This document shows, piece by piece, positions 44,126 through 56,397 of a stretch of DNA of 64,000 nt (the first letter of the stretch is position 1; each line of letters begins with the position of its first letter). Below the pieces are notes generated by a model. The model had not been told where the DNA came from, searched no databases, and saw only the letters and a list, made by a program, of their open reading frames with translations. Origin of the DNA: Nesterenkonia halotolerans (GTDB lineage Bacteria; Actinomycetota; Actinomycetes; Actinomycetales; Micrococcaceae); NCBI RefSeq assembly GCF_014874065.1, contig NZ_JADBEE010000002.1, forward strand, positions 667,166 through 731,165. Reading direction: 5' to 3'. Position numbers and translations under genes: made by a program.

Positions 44126-45321
44126 GCGTCACCGCTGCCCGAGGATTCACCGCCGCCGGAGTCGCTGCCGGTCTCAAGTCGGCCGCCGCCGACGGCACCC
44201 TGCCCCGCGACGTCGCGGTGGTGCGCAATGAGGGTCCCGATAAGCACGCAGCGGCAGTCTTCACCACCAACCGGGTCGCCGCGGCGCCGGTGCTGTGGTC
44301 CCAGCAGGCCATCGCCGATGGCCGCGCCGACGTCGTCGTGCTGAACTCCGGAGGCGCCAACGCATGCACCGGAGCCCCGGGCTTCGCCGATACGCATCAG
44401 ACTGCCGAGGTGGTGGCGGAGAAGCTGCAGGCCGGCGGCGCGGACGTCTCCGCCGGGGACGTGCTGGTCTGCTCCACCGGACTCATCGGGGAGCGGCTGG
44501 ACATGCCCGCCCTGCTGAGCGGCATCGACACCGCCGTGGCTCAGCTCGACCCCCAGGAGACCGCAGGGCACCAGGCTGCTCAGGCGATCATGACCACGGA
44601 CTCGGTCATGAAGGTCTCCACAGCCGACGGCGCCGGGTTCACCGTGGGAGGCATGGCCAAGGGTGCGGGAATGCTTGCCCCCGGCATGGCCACGATGCTT
44701 TCCGTGGTCACCACCGACGCGGTCATCCCCCAGCCTGACCTCGACGCCGCGCTGCGCGAAGCCGTGCGGATCAGCTTCAACCGGGCAGACTCGGACGGCT
44801 GCATGTCCACCAACGACACCGTGATCGCGATGGCCTCCGGGGCGCACCCGGACGCCGACCCCTCCGGCGTAGACCTGGAGGAGTTCCAGGCCGCGCTGAA
44901 CCAGGTGTGCCAGGACCTCGCCACACAGCTCATCGCCGACGCCGAGGGCGCCCACCACGAGATCGCGATCTCCACGATCAACGCGGCCACCGAGGAGCAG
45001 GCCGAGACCGCCGGGCGCTCCGTGGCGCGGTCCAACCTCTTCAAGACCGCGATCTTCGGCCAGGACCCGAACTGGGGCCGGATCCTCTCCGCCGTCGGCA
45101 CCACCGACGTGGACTTCGATCCCACCACCATCGACGTCGCCGTCAACGGCGTCTGGATCTGCCAGGCCGGCGGGATCGGAGACGATCGCTCCCTCGTGGA
45201 CCTCAGCGGTCGCCACGTGAAGGTGGTCATCGACCTCAAAGCAGGAGATCGGGAGGCCACGATCCTGACCAATGATCTGACTCATGACTACGTCCATGAG
45301 AACTCCGCCTACTCCACCTGA
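44122..45321 (+). CDS. argJ: Glutamate N-acetyltransferase / amino-acid N-acetyltransferase
   Basis: About 399 residues. ArgJ transfers the acetyl group from N-acetylornithine to glutamate, recycling it. It is made as a precursor that cleaves itself before the threonine of [14 protein letters not shown]; that residue is T191. With argA not seen here, ArgJ may also use acetyl-CoA (bifunctional type), which sequence alone cannot settle. The ATG overlaps the argC stop. Confidence 0.95.
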   Translation: MSVTAARGFTAAGVAAGLKSAAADGTLPRDVAVVRNEGPDKHAAAVFTTNRVAAAPVLWSQQAIADGRADVVVLNSGGANACTGAPGFADTHQTAEVVAEKLQAGGADVSAGDVLVCSTGLIGERLDMPALLSGIDTAVAQLDPQETAGHQAAQAIMTTDSVMKVSTADGAGFTVGGMAKGAGMLAPGMATMLSVVTTDAVIPQPDLDAALREAVRISFNRADSDGCMSTNDTVIAMASGAHPDADPSGVDLEEFQAALNQVCQDLATQLIADAEGAHHEIAISTINAATEEQAETAGRSVARSNLFKTAIFGQDPNWGRILSAVGTTDVDFDPTTIDVAVNGVWICQAGGIGDDRSLVDLSGRHVKVVIDLKAGDREATILTNDLTHDYVHENSAYST

Positions 45322-45351
45322 TCCCCTTCAGCCCAGCACGCAGAGGACCCG

Positions 45352-46296
45352 ATGACATCCACCCTGAAACCCCGCGACGCCGGAAGCCTCAGCGCTGCCG
45401 GTGACAAGGCCGCCGTCCTGGTCGAGGCCCTGCCGTGGATCCAGAAGTTCGCCGGCGAGACCATCGTCATCAAATACGGTGGAAACGCCATGGTCAACGA
45501 GGAGCTGCGCCGCGCCTTCGCCGAGGACGTGGTGTTTCTGCGCCACGTCGGCGTCAACCCTGTGGTCGTCCACGGCGGGGGACCGCAGATCAACGCGATG
45601 CTGCAGACCCTGGGCATCGAGTCGGAGTTCCGCGCCGGCCAGCGGGTGACCACTCCAGAGGCCATGGACGTGGTCCGCATGGTGCTCACCGGCCAGGTCG
45701 GACGCCAGCTCATCGGGCTGATCAACAGCCACGGCCCCTATGCCGTGGGACTCTCCGGTGAGGACGCCGCCCTGCTGCAGGCCGTGCGAACCAGCGTCGA
45801 GGTCGACGGGGAGACGGTCGACCTGGGACTGGTCGGAGAGGTCACCGGCGTGAACCCGGACGCGATCAAGGACCTGCTGGCAGCTGGGCGCATCCCCGTC
45901 ATCTCCACCATCGCCCCGGAGTTCGACTCTGACCAGCCGGACGCGCAGCCCACCGGCGAGGTGCTCAACGTCAACGCCGACCTTGCTGCCGCCGCCGTCG
46001 CCTCCGCCCTGGGAGCAGCGAAGCTGGTGATGCTCACCGACGTGGAGGGCCTCTACGCGAACTGGCCCGACAAGTCCTCGCTGATCTCCTCGCTCAGCGC
46101 GAGCGACCTGCGAGCCATGCTGCCCAGCCTCGAGTCCGGCATGATCCCGAAGATGACGGCTGCGCTGAAGGCCGTGGAGGCCGGCGTGCCGCGCGCCCAC
46201 GTGGTGGACGGACGCGAGCCGCATTCGATGCTGCTGGAGATCGTCACCACCGAGGGTGTCGGCACCCAGATCGTGCCCGATGAGGAGACCGCATGA
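45352..46296 (+). CDS. argB: Acetylglutamate kinase
   Basis: This 314-residue amino-acid kinase phosphorylates N-acetylglutamate. Motifs are [11 protein letters not shown] near residues 39-49, [13 protein letters not shown] near 73-85, and [15 protein letters not shown]. An N-terminal helix before the kinase fold suits the hexameric, arginine-inhibited form, which is inference. There is a 30-base gap after argJ. Its stop overlaps argD (ATGA). Confidence 0.95.
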   Translation: MTSTLKPRDAGSLSAAGDKAAVLVEALPWIQKFAGETIVIKYGGNAMVNEELRRAFAEDVVFLRHVGVNPVVVHGGGPQINAMLQTLGIESEFRAGQRVTTPEAMDVVRMVLTGQVGRQLIGLINSHGPYAVGLSGEDAALLQAVRTSVEVDGETVDLGLVGEVTGVNPDAIKDLLAAGRIPVISTIAPEFDSDQPDAQPTGEVLNVNADLAAAAVASALGAAKLVMLTDVEGLYANWPDKSSLISSLSASDLRAMLPSLESGMIPKMTAALKAVEAGVPRAHVVDGREPHSMLLEIVTTEGVGTQIVPDEETA

Positions 46297-47507
46297 GCGG
46301 CCACGGCGAGGGTCTGCTCAGCCGTTACACCGATTCGCTGCTCGGGGTCTTCGGCACTCCGCAGAAGGTGCTGGTCCGCGGCTCCGGGGTCACCGTCTGG
46401 GACGCGGATGGACGCGAGTACCTGGACCTGCTGGCCGGGATCGCGGTCAACGCGCTGGGTCATGCGCACCCAGGGCTCACCCGCGCCGTCGCGGAACAGC
46501 TGAACACGCTGGGGCACATCTCGAACTTCTTCACCAGCCCCACGCAGATCGGACTGGCCGAGAAGCTGCTGGAGCTGGCCCACGCGCCGTCGGGCTCCAA
46601 GGCCTTCTTCACCAACTCCGGCACCGAGGCCAACGAGGCCGCGTTCAAACTTGCTCGCCGGCACGGCGGTGGATCCAGGCCGCGCATCATCGCGCTGGAG
46701 CACGGCTTCCACGGACGGACCATGGGTGCGCTGGCCATGACCCATAAGCCCAGTTATCGCGAGCCGTTCGAACCGCTTCCCGGCGGAGTGGAATGGGTCC
46801 CCGCCGGAGATGCCGAGGCGCTGAGTGCCGCTGTGGATGAGACCGTGGCGGCCGTCATCATCGAACCCGTCCAGGGGGAGGCCGGAGTGCGCGGGCACCC
46901 GGCCGGATACCTGGAGCAGGCCCGGGAGATCACCCGGGCCGCCGGGGCGCTGCTGATCTTCGACGAGGTCCAGACCGGCGTCGGCCGCACCGGCACCTGG
47001 TTCGCCTCTGCGCCGGCGCAGAGCGCTGCCGTGATCCCTGATGCGATGACGCTCGCCAAGGGGCTCGGCGGCGGATTCCCCATCGGCGCGATGCTGACCT
47101 TCGGCGAGCACACGAGTTCGCTGCTCAACCCGGGACAGCACGGCACGACCTTCGGCGGAAACCCCGCCGCCACCGCGGCCGCCCTGGCCACGCTGGAGGT
47201 GATCGAGTCCCAGAACCTGCTCGCCCACGTGCGCGAGGTCAGCGCGTATGCCCGAGAGCGGCTCGAGGAGCTGGACTTCGTCACGGAGGTCCGCGCCCAC
47301 GGCCTGCTGATCGGCCTCGAGATCGCCGCAGGAGCAGCCAGCGCGCCGGCGCCAGCCATGGTGGCCGCCGCCCTGGAGGCCGGATTCATCATCAACGCGA
47401 CCGGCCCCACCACGCTGCGCCTGGCCCCTCCGCTGATCATCACCACCGAGCAGATCCAGCGCTTCATCGACGCCCTTCCCGAGATCCACCGCAGGAGCAC
47501 CTCATGA
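46293..47507 (+). CDS. argD: Acetylornithine transaminase
   Basis: This 404-residue class III PLP aminotransferase has [18 protein letters not shown] near residue 107-124, [27 protein letters not shown], and the PLP lysine K256 in [12 protein letters not shown]. It makes N-acetylornithine. It overlaps argB upstream and argF downstream by four bases each. Confidence 0.95.
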   Translation: MSGHGEGLLSRYTDSLLGVFGTPQKVLVRGSGVTVWDADGREYLDLLAGIAVNALGHAHPGLTRAVAEQLNTLGHISNFFTSPTQIGLAEKLLELAHAPSGSKAFFTNSGTEANEAAFKLARRHGGGSRPRIIALEHGFHGRTMGALAMTHKPSYREPFEPLPGGVEWVPAGDAEALSAAVDETVAAVIIEPVQGEAGVRGHPAGYLEQAREITRAAGALLIFDEVQTGVGRTGTWFASAPAQSAAVIPDAMTLAKGLGGGFPIGAMLTFGEHTSSLLNPGQHGTTFGGNPAATAAALATLEVIESQNLLAHVREVSAYARERLEELDFVTEVRAHGLLIGLEIAAGAASAPAPAMVAAALEAGFIINATGPTTLRLAPPLIITTEQIQRFIDALPEIHRRSTS

Positions 47508-48478
47508 CCGTCCGCCATTTCCTCACCGATCTCGACCTCAGCCCGGCCGAGCTGGATCAGGTGCTCACCCTCGCTGCCACGATGAAGGCGGACCCCTACG
47601 CCATCACACCGCTGGCAGGACCGCAGACCGCCGCGGTGTTCTTCGACAAGACCTCCACGCGCACCCGGTTCTCCTTCGCCGCAGGCATCTCCGCCCTGGG
47701 CGGCGCTCCGCTGGTGGTCAATCCCGGAGAATCCCAGCTCGGACACAAGGAGACCATCGCGGACACCGCCCGGGTGCTGGACCGGATGGTCAGCCTGATC
47801 ATCTGGCGCACCTACGCGCAGTCGGGACTCGAGGAGATGGCCGCCTACAGCAGCGTCCCGGTGATCAACGCGCTCTCGGATGACTACCACCCGTGCCAGC
47901 TGTTGGCCGATCTGCTCACCGTGCGCGAGCAGCTCGGCGCCACGCAGGGCCGCTCCCTGGCTTACCTGGGCGACGCGGCCAACAACATGGCCAACTCCTA
48001 TCTCCTCGCCGGGGTCAACGCCGGCATGGACGTCCGCATCGCCGGACCGGAGGGTTACCTGCCGGAACAGCGCATCATCGACGCCGCCCAGGAGCGCGCC
48101 GCACAGACCGGCGGCAGCGTGCTGATCACCAGTGACCCCGCCGAGGCGCTGCGCGGAGCCGATGTGGTCGCGACCGACACCTGGATCTCCATGGGCCAGG
48201 AACAGGAGAAGGAGGCCCGGCTGGCGCTCTTCGGCGACTACCGGGTGGATGCCGCCGCCATGGCACAGGCAGCACCCGGCGCCGTCGTCCTGCACTGCCT
48301 GCCTGCTTACCGCGGGGTGGAGATCAGTGCCGAGGTCCTCGATGGTCCGCAGTCGATGGTCTGGGACGAGGCCGAGAACCGGCTGCACGCGCAGAAGGCG
48401 CTGATGGCCTGGCTGCTGGTGGAGTCCGGGCTCGCCGACGCCGAGACCGAGCGGCTCGTCCGCGCCGGGCTGCGCTGA
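47504..48478 (+). CDS. argF: Ornithine carbamoyltransferase
   Basis: This 324-residue enzyme makes citrulline from ornithine and carbamoyl phosphate. The carbamoyl-phosphate loop FDKTSTRTRFSF (about residues 47-58), the DDYHPCQLLADL motif, and the ornithine-binding VLHCLPAYRG loop are present. The ATG overlaps the argD stop (ATGA). The acetyl steps upstream yield ornithine through ArgJ. Confidence 0.95.
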   Translation: MTVRHFLTDLDLSPAELDQVLTLAATMKADPYAITPLAGPQTAAVFFDKTSTRTRFSFAAGISALGGAPLVVNPGESQLGHKETIADTARVLDRMVSLIIWRTYAQSGLEEMAAYSSVPVINALSDDYHPCQLLADLLTVREQLGATQGRSLAYLGDAANNMANSYLLAGVNAGMDVRIAGPEGYLPEQRIIDAAQERAAQTGGSVLITSDPAEALRGADVVATDTWISMGQEQEKEARLALFGDYRVDAAAMAQAAPGAVVLHCLPAYRGVEISAEVLDGPQSMVWDEAENRLHAQKALMAWLLVESGLADAETERLVRAGLR

Positions 48479-48479
48479 G

Positions 48480-48980
48480 ATGACCCCGACCACGAAGACC
48501 GCGCGGCACGCCAAGATCCGCGAGCTGATCACCCGGTCCTCGGTGCGCTCCCAGGCCGAGCTCGCCCAGCGCCTGGCCGACGCCGGGGTCACGGTCACCC
48601 AGGGCACGCTGTCCCGGGATCTGGAGGAGATCGGTGCCGCGCGGGTGCGCGGGGCGCAGGGTTCGCTGATCTACGCGGTGCCCTCCGACGGGCATGACCG
48701 GGAGCTCCAGGCGGATCAGACCGAGGCGACGACGACGGCGCGGCTGATCGCGCTGTGCAAGGACCTGCTGGTCTCGGCCGAGCCCAGTGCGAACCTGGTC
48801 ATCCTGCGCACCCCTCCGGGAGCCGCACAGTTCCTGGCCAGCGCCGTGGATCACGCCGGCCTGGCCGAGGTGCTCGGCTGCATCGCCGGTGATGACACGA
48901 TCATGGTGGTCACCACCAGCCCGACCGGGGGAGCCGCCGTCGCCGACAGGTTCACCGGATTCGCCGAGGGGCGCAGCTAA
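48480..48980 (+). CDS. argR: Arginine repressor
   Basis: This 166-residue regulator has an N-terminal winged helix (SQAELAQRLADAGVTVTQGT, then LSRDLEEIGAARVR) and a C-terminal hexamerisation and arginine-binding domain with GDDTIMVV. It represses arg genes when arginine is plentiful. The ATG at 48480 begins one base after the argF stop. Its likely sites are the AT-rich boxes before argC and argG. Confidence 0.95.
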   Translation: MTPTTKTARHAKIRELITRSSVRSQAELAQRLADAGVTVTQGTLSRDLEEIGAARVRGAQGSLIYAVPSDGHDRELQADQTEATTTARLIALCKDLLVSAEPSANLVILRTPPGAAQFLASAVDHAGLAEVLGCIAGDDTIMVVTTSPTGGAAVADRFTGFAEGRS

Positions 48981-49069
48981 CTCAGCTCTGGTGCGCGGCT
49001 CAGCCGGGCGCGCCGCCCCATCCCGGCGCGCGGCTCAGCCCTGGTGCGCGGCTCAGCTCTGGTGCGCGT
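48981..49069. repeat. Duplicated 18-bp repeats that copy the end of the ankyrin gene
   Basis: CTCAGCYCTGGTGCGCGG occurs at 48981-48998 and 49034-49051, and a third copy with one end change at 49052-49069. The third copy contains the last codons and stop of the minus-strand ankyrin gene (D-A-H-Q-S-stop). The other two are duplicates of that gene tail in the convergent gap after argR. Confidence 0.8.
49008..49031. terminator. GC-rich hairpin between argR and the ankyrin gene
   Basis: GCGCGCC (49008-49014) pairs with GGCGCGC (49025-49031) around a ten-base loop. It lies between the repeat copies in the convergent gap and could act in both directions. No T-tract is present. Confidence 0.45.
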
Positions 49070-49511
49070 CGAGGACGGCGCGCATGGCATCAAGGCCGAA
49101 GATCTCTGCCACGGCGTAGGCGCTCTGCCGCCCCAGGTGCGGGTCGGAACCGGCCTCCAGCAGCGCCTTCGTGGCTTCCTCGTTCTGCCGGAAGACGGCA
49201 CAGCCCAGGGCCGTCTGCCCGCGATCATTGATCCGGTGCACATCAGCGCCGCGGGCGAGCAGGCCCTTCGCGAGGTCCGTGTGGTCGTTGTAGACCGAGA
49301 GGATGAGCAGTGAATCGCCCTTGTCGTTGGTCAGATTCACCGGCAGGCCCCGATCGACCAGGTCCAGAAGCTCCTCGGACTTGCCCGAGCGCGCGACATC
49401 GAACATCGAGGCAAGAAACTCCATCTGCTCCTCGGTCAGCTCAGGGGCGCCGCCGTCGATGGGCTGCTGGTTCTCCGGGGCATCGGCCGAGTGGTGGGAG
49501 TCTTGTGACAT
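49053..49511 (-). CDS. Ankyrin-repeat protein
   Basis: This 152-residue cytoplasmic protein carries two or three ankyrin repeats: LLDLVDRGLPVNLTNDKGDS (about 44-63), LLILSVYNDHTDLAKGLLARG (about 64-84), ADVHRINDRGQTALGCAVF (85-103), and EEATKALLEAGSDPHLG (107-123). Such proteins mediate protein contacts; the partner is unknown. The Gln/Asp-rich N-terminus is disordered-looking. It sits convergent to argR, splitting the arg genes. In other bacteria this family often accompanies catalase genes, but the catalase here is far away. Confidence 0.85.
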   Translation of the reverse strand: MSQDSHHSADAPENQQPIDGGAPELTEEQMEFLASMFDVARSGKSEELLDLVDRGLPVNLTNDKGDSLLILSVYNDHTDLAKGLLARGADVHRINDRGQTALGCAVFRQNEEATKALLEAGSDPHLGRQSAYAVAEIFGLDAMRAVLDAHQS

Positions 49512-49604
49512 GGCCGCAAGTCTATCTGAGCCCGTGCCGGGGGCACCGACGGGATTGTCGTGGAACGGATAGCCTGGCAGCGAGTCCCGCTCGCCGATCT
49601 CGAG

Positions 49605-49632
49605 TTTATGCAGACATGCGAATAATTATGTA
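49605..49632 (+). promoter_or_regulatory. argG promoter region with ArgR-box-like sites
   Basis: TTTATGCAGACATGCG (49605-49620) and TGCGAATAATTATG (49617-49630) resemble ArgR boxes; the second contains GAATAATTAT, close to the TGAAT-N4-ATTCA core. A -10-like TATGTA (49627-49632) overlaps, so bound ArgR would block polymerase. AAGGAGA at 49663-49669 then serves the GTG at 49676. Confidence 0.55.
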
Positions 49633-49675
49633 GAGTGTTCCCGAGCCAAAATTCCGTTCTTCAAGGAGATCCGCT

Positions 49676-52392
<2,717 letters not shown>

Positions 52393-52409
52393 GCGATGAG
52401 TCCCAGCGC

Positions 52410-53159
52410 ATGAGCGCGATCCGAACCGCCCTGGCCGTGTTGGCCGGGGCGGTTCTGCTCATGAGCAGCGGCTGCGCGCAGCCACGAGAGTCCCCGGCAC
52501 CGGATTACCCGGACGCCCCGGATCAGCGGACCCCCGAACCTGCCGAGCCCGCGCAGGTGCCCGAAGCAGGGGAGCCGTGGGTTCCGATCGCCGAGCTCGC
52601 CGACGAGGAGTGGCTCGCTGCGGTGGCCGAGCGCACGGGCATCCCGGAGCGTGCCCTGGCCGCCTACAGCGGAGCCGCCCTACTGGTGGGCCAGACGCGG
52701 CCGGACTGCGGACTCGGCTGGAACACCCTCGCAGGCATCGGTCAGGTCGAGTCCCAGCACGGCACCTACGCGGACTCACAGGTCCAGCAGGATGGTCAGG
52801 TCTCCCCGCAGATCATCGGTGTCCCGCTGGACGGCGGCCCCGGATTCGCGGAGATCCCCGACACCGACGGAGGCGCCCTAGACGGGGACTCCGAGTGGGA
52901 CCGCGCGGTGGGGCCGATGCAGTTCATTCCGGTGACCTGGGAGCTTTACGCCCAGGACGGCAATCGCGACGGCCAGGCTGATCCCCACCAGTTCGACGAC
53001 GCCGCGCTCACCGCCGCGGTCTACCTGTGCGAAAGCGGCGGAGAGCTGACCACGGACGAAGGCTGGGTGGACGCCGTCGTCGCGTATAACCAGTCGGTGG
53101 AATACGTCAACGACGTCGCCGCCTACGCGCAGGACTACGTCAGCCCGAACGAGTCCTGA
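52410..53159 (+). CDS. Lytic murein transglycosylase lipoprotein (SLT2 type)
   Basis: This 249-residue protein has a signal peptide ending in the lipobox SSGC (about residues 19-22), then a Pro-rich linker. The catalytic domain has GIGQVESQHG with the catalytic Glu (about residue 115), VGPMQFIPVTWELYAQDGN, DAALTAAVYLC and VVAYNQSVEYVNDV. It would cleave peptidoglycan to 1,6-anhydro products outside the cell. It starts 17 bases after argH. Its products match the AnmK pathway encoded at 33.5 kb, though the genes are unlinked. Confidence 0.88.
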   Translation: MSAIRTALAVLAGAVLLMSSGCAQPRESPAPDYPDAPDQRTPEPAEPAQVPEAGEPWVPIAELADEEWLAAVAERTGIPERALAAYSGAALLVGQTRPDCGLGWNTLAGIGQVESQHGTYADSQVQQDGQVSPQIIGVPLDGGPGFAEIPDTDGGALDGDSEWDRAVGPMQFIPVTWELYAQDGNRDGQADPHQFDDAALTAAVYLCESGGELTTDEGWVDAVVAYNQSVEYVNDVAAYAQDYVSPNES

Positions 53160-53238
53160 GCCTTCCGCCTCCCTAGGCACGCCTGGGCCCGGGTGCGGTC
53201 CGGTCGGCCGCAGAGTGGTCCTCTGCCATCATGGATGG

Positions 53239-53952
53239 ATGGATTCTGCGCAGCTGAGCTCTCTGTTCGACGCCCACGCCACCGTGCTGGCGCCGGCCCT
53301 GCTGGGCTGTGAGCTCACCGTCGCCACGGCTGACGGGACGGTCCGCGTGCGGCTGACCGAGGTGGAGGCCTACGGGGACCAGGGAGAAGATCCGGGTGCG
53401 CACAGCTACAACGGCAAGACCGCCCGCAACGCGGCGCTGTTCGGACCGCCGCGGCACACCTACGTCTACCTCAACTACGGAATCCACCGCTGTCTGAACC
53501 TGGCCTGCAACAGCGAAGGGACCGCGGGCGGGGTCCTGCTGCGTGCCGGCGAGGTGCTGCAGGGACGCGAACTGGCCATCGAACGGCGGGGTGGCCGCGA
53601 CACCGGGGCAAAGCTGCTCTCGGGCCCCGGACGGCTGGGGCAGGGGCTCGGGATCACCTTGCGCATGGATGCCCAGGCCGTGGACATCCCACACACCGGA
53701 GACCCTGCGGACAAACCAGCTGGCGCAGCCCCGGTGGGTTCCGGAGTCCCGGCCGGTCTCGACGCGGTGGACTTCACGCTGGTCCCGCCGGCCGCCCCGG
53801 TCGCTTCGCAGCAGGTCCGCAGCGGACCCCGGGTCGGCGTCTCCGGAGCCGGCGGCAGCACGCGCTATCCATGGCGCTATTGGCTCGATGCCGACCCCAC
53901 GGTCTCGGCCTACCGCGCCGGACGTGACGTCCCGGTGGAGATCAGCACCTAG
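53239..53952 (+). CDS. 3-methyladenine DNA glycosylase (AAG/MPG family)
   Basis: About 237 residues. The enzyme excises alkylated and deaminated purines from DNA. Motifs are RLTEVEAYGDQGEDPGAHS with the catalytic Glu, TARNAALFGPPRHTYVYLNYG, and LLSGPGRLGQGLGIT. I chose the third ATG of a run (53231, 53235, 53239) because only 53239 is in frame and matches the family start. A longer frame to 53215 lacks support. It belongs to a typical actinobacterial order between argH and tyrS. Confidence 0.9.
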   Translation: MDSAQLSSLFDAHATVLAPALLGCELTVATADGTVRVRLTEVEAYGDQGEDPGAHSYNGKTARNAALFGPPRHTYVYLNYGIHRCLNLACNSEGTAGGVLLRAGEVLQGRELAIERRGGRDTGAKLLSGPGRLGQGLGITLRMDAQAVDIPHTGDPADKPAGAAPVGSGVPAGLDAVDFTLVPPAAPVASQQVRSGPRVGVSGAGGSTRYPWRYWLDADPTVSAYRAGRDVPVEIST

Positions 53953-54013
53953 CGGGGGACACCGGCTGACAGTCGCTGAGAAGCACGTCACCTCCGGTTC
54001 ACCCGAATAGAGG

Positions 54014-54019
54014 TATGAT
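54014..54019 (+). promoter_or_regulatory. -10 element of the HelD-type gene
   Basis: TATGAT matches the consensus well and gives a transcript starting near 54026, with a leader of about 34 bases containing GGAGAG before the ATG at 54060. No convincing -35 is visible at the usual spacing. Confidence 0.5.
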
Positions 54020-54059
54020 CGATGGTCAGCAAATTCGCGACGGAGAGCTGCGCTGCTTG

Positions 54060-56360
54060 ATGAGTGACTCACATTCCTCGACCACGGCCGAGATGATGCC
54101 CGAAGACAACGACATCCCTGTGCCCGGCCTCGAAGCCGGAGTGGAGGAGGAGCGGGAGTACGTCGGCCTGCTCTACTCCCGCCTCGATGAGCTGCGCGCC
54201 GAGAAAGAGGTCCAGCTCGCAAAGGTGCGCAGCGTGGGATCCAGCGGCACCATGCAGAACGCCTCCGAACGCGACGCGTTCGCCGCGATGTATGAGGACC
54301 GTCTGGCACAGCTCAACGCCGTGGACGATCGCCTGGTCTTCGGACGGCTCGACCACGACTCCGGAGAATGCCGGTACATCGGACGCATCGGCCTCACCGC
54401 CGCCAATCACCAGCGGCTGATGCTCGATTGGCGTGCCCCCGAGGCCGGAGTCTTCTACCAGGCCACCGCCTTCGAACGGCAGGGGGTCCGACGTCGTCGT
54501 CATCTGCTGCTGAAGCGGCGCGAGGTCCATGGTGTGGAAGACGATGTGCTGGATGCCTCCATGCTGGAAGAAGACAGCCACAACCACGGCGACGGCGCGC
54601 TGCTCGCCGCGCTGACTGCTCGGCGCACCGGACAGATGGGCGACATCGTCGCCACCATCCAGTCCGAGCAGGACCGGATCATCCGCGCCGGCATGCCCGG
54701 GGTCATGGTGGTCCAGGGCGGGCCCGGCACCGGCAAGACCGCCGTCGCGCTGCACCGCGCCGCCTACCTGCTCTACAGCAACCGCGACCGGCTGAAGTCT
54801 GCCGGCGTGCTGATCGTGGGTCCCAACTCCACGTTCATGTCTTACATCGACCGCGTCCTGCCCTCGCTGGGTGAGACCGGTGTGGTGCTGTCCTCGCTCT
54901 CCGAGCTCTTTCCCGGGGTGCGCGGCATCGAGGAGAAGGACCCCTCGGTCGAAGAGCTCAAGGGACGGCTGGACTGGGTGCAGATCATCGCCGCGGCGGT
55001 GAGGCACCGGCAGCGCACCATCCCCGACGTCCGCGATGTCACCGTGGACGGCACCCGAGTGGGCGTCACCCCCAAGATGGTCAACCGGGCGCTGGAGCGG
55101 GCACGGGCCACCGGCAAGCCTTACAACGAAGCACGCACCACCTTCGTCAAGGTCCTGGTCAAAGAGATCGCCGAGAAGCTCGAGCGCATCATCGAAAAGC
55201 GCTCCGAGGGCAATGAGGCCGACCGGTCCTATCTGACCGAGGATGTGCGCAGCGCCCGGGACGTGCGGGTGCTGCTGAACCTGTGCTGGATGCCGCGCAG
55301 CCCGCAGGGTCTCCTGGAGGACCTCTTCGCGAAGCCCGACTACCTCGCCGATGTGGCCCCGCAGCTGAGCCCGGCGCAGCGCGAGCGGCTGCGGCGCGAG
55401 CCCGGTGCCGACTTCACCACCGCCGATGTGCCGCTGCTCGATGAAGCAGCCGAACTCCTCGGTGCCCTCGACGTCACCGCAGGGCGCGAGGCCGCACGGC
55501 AGAAGGCCGCCCAGGCCCGCTCACTGGAGAACGCGCAGCGCGCGGTGGAGAACGCCACCCCGCAGCTGGAGGAGATGGGCATCGAGGGCTTCCTCGACGC
55601 CCAGGCCGTGGTGGACATGAACACCGAGACCGGGCCCCGGCTCACCGCCGCGGAACGGGCGCAGGTCGACCGCACCTGGACCTATGGCCATGTCGTGGTC
55701 GACGAGGCGCAGGAGCTCTCGCCCATGCAATGGCACGTGCTGATGCGCCGCTGCCCGCTGAAGTCCTTCACCATCGTCGGGGACATCGCCCAGGGCTCCT
55801 CGCCCTCCGCGGCCTCGAGCTGGCAGGAGGCCATGGAGCCGTTCGTGGGGGAGCGGATGCGCGTGGAGGAGCTCACCGTCAACTACCGCACCCCCGGCAC
55901 CATCGTGGAGCTGGCGGAGCGGGTGGCCGCGGCCAATGGGCTCACCACCACCTCGTTGCGCACGGTCCGTGAAGGCGACTACCCGCCGGTGGTGGAGAAG
56001 GTCGAGACCGATCAGCTGATCTCCGCCGCGACGGCAGCCGTGGGCGCCGAGCACGAGCGTGTGGGGGAGGGCCTGGTCGCCGCGATCGTCCCGGAGCGTC
56101 TGCTCGGTGCGACCCGTCGGGCGCTGGTGAGCCAGTTCGGTTCTCGAGTGGGCAGGGGAGCGGGCTCACTGACCGAGGACATCCTCGCCCTCTCTGCCGA
56201 CGAGGCCAAGGGCCTGGAGTTCGACGCCGTGGTCCTGGTCGAGCCCGCCGAGATCCTTGAGGAGACGGCCGGTCGAGTCGGCAGCCTCTACGTCGCGCTC
56301 ACCCGTCCCACTCATGCGCTGCACGTCGTGGCGGCGCGGGAGCTTCCCGCCGGGTTCTAG
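54060..56360 (+). CDS. HelD/HelR-type RNA polymerase recycling motor ATPase
   Basis: About 766 residues. This UvrD-like superfamily 1 ATPase has an N-terminal antiparallel coiled coil (about residues 28-80, EREYVGLLYSRLDELRAEKE) as in HelD, a Walker A GGPGTGKTAVAL near residue 220-231, Walker B VVVDEAQELSPMQW, and C-terminal motifs GLEFDAVVLVEP and YVALTRPTHALHVV. Known HelD/HelR proteins push RNA polymerase off DNA and can displace rifamycin. I chose ATG 54060 because TATGAT (54014-54019) is a good -10, making a start at 54015 impossible. No rifamycin-associated element was seen upstream. Confidence 0.85.
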   Translation: MSDSHSSTTAEMMPEDNDIPVPGLEAGVEEEREYVGLLYSRLDELRAEKEVQLAKVRSVGSSGTMQNASERDAFAAMYEDRLAQLNAVDDRLVFGRLDHDSGECRYIGRIGLTAANHQRLMLDWRAPEAGVFYQATAFERQGVRRRRHLLLKRREVHGVEDDVLDASMLEEDSHNHGDGALLAALTARRTGQMGDIVATIQSEQDRIIRAGMPGVMVVQGGPGTGKTAVALHRAAYLLYSNRDRLKSAGVLIVGPNSTFMSYIDRVLPSLGETGVVLSSLSELFPGVRGIEEKDPSVEELKGRLDWVQIIAAAVRHRQRTIPDVRDVTVDGTRVGVTPKMVNRALERARATGKPYNEARTTFVKVLVKEIAEKLERIIEKRSEGNEADRSYLTEDVRSARDVRVLLNLCWMPRSPQGLLEDLFAKPDYLADVAPQLSPAQRERLRREPGADFTTADVPLLDEAAELLGALDVTAGREAARQKAAQARSLENAQRAVENATPQLEEMGIEGFLDAQAVVDMNTETGPRLTAAERAQVDRTWTYGHVVVDEAQELSPMQWHVLMRRCPLKSFTIVGDIAQGSSPSAASSWQEAMEPFVGERMRVEELTVNYRTPGTIVELAERVAAANGLTTTSLRTVREGDYPPVVEKVETDQLISAATAAVGAEHERVGEGLVAAIVPERLLGATRRALVSQFGSRVGRGAGSLTEDILALSADEAKGLEFDAVVLVEPAEILEETAGRVGSLYVALTRPTHALHVVAARELPAGF

Positions 56361-56397
56361 CGCAACTCAGCCCGAGATGATTGGTAACGTACCTGCT

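Noticed and set aside
53953..54059. Rifamycin-associated element before the HelD-type gene
   Set aside because: No sequence resembling the 19-base GGGGCTTGC-type inverted repeat is present.
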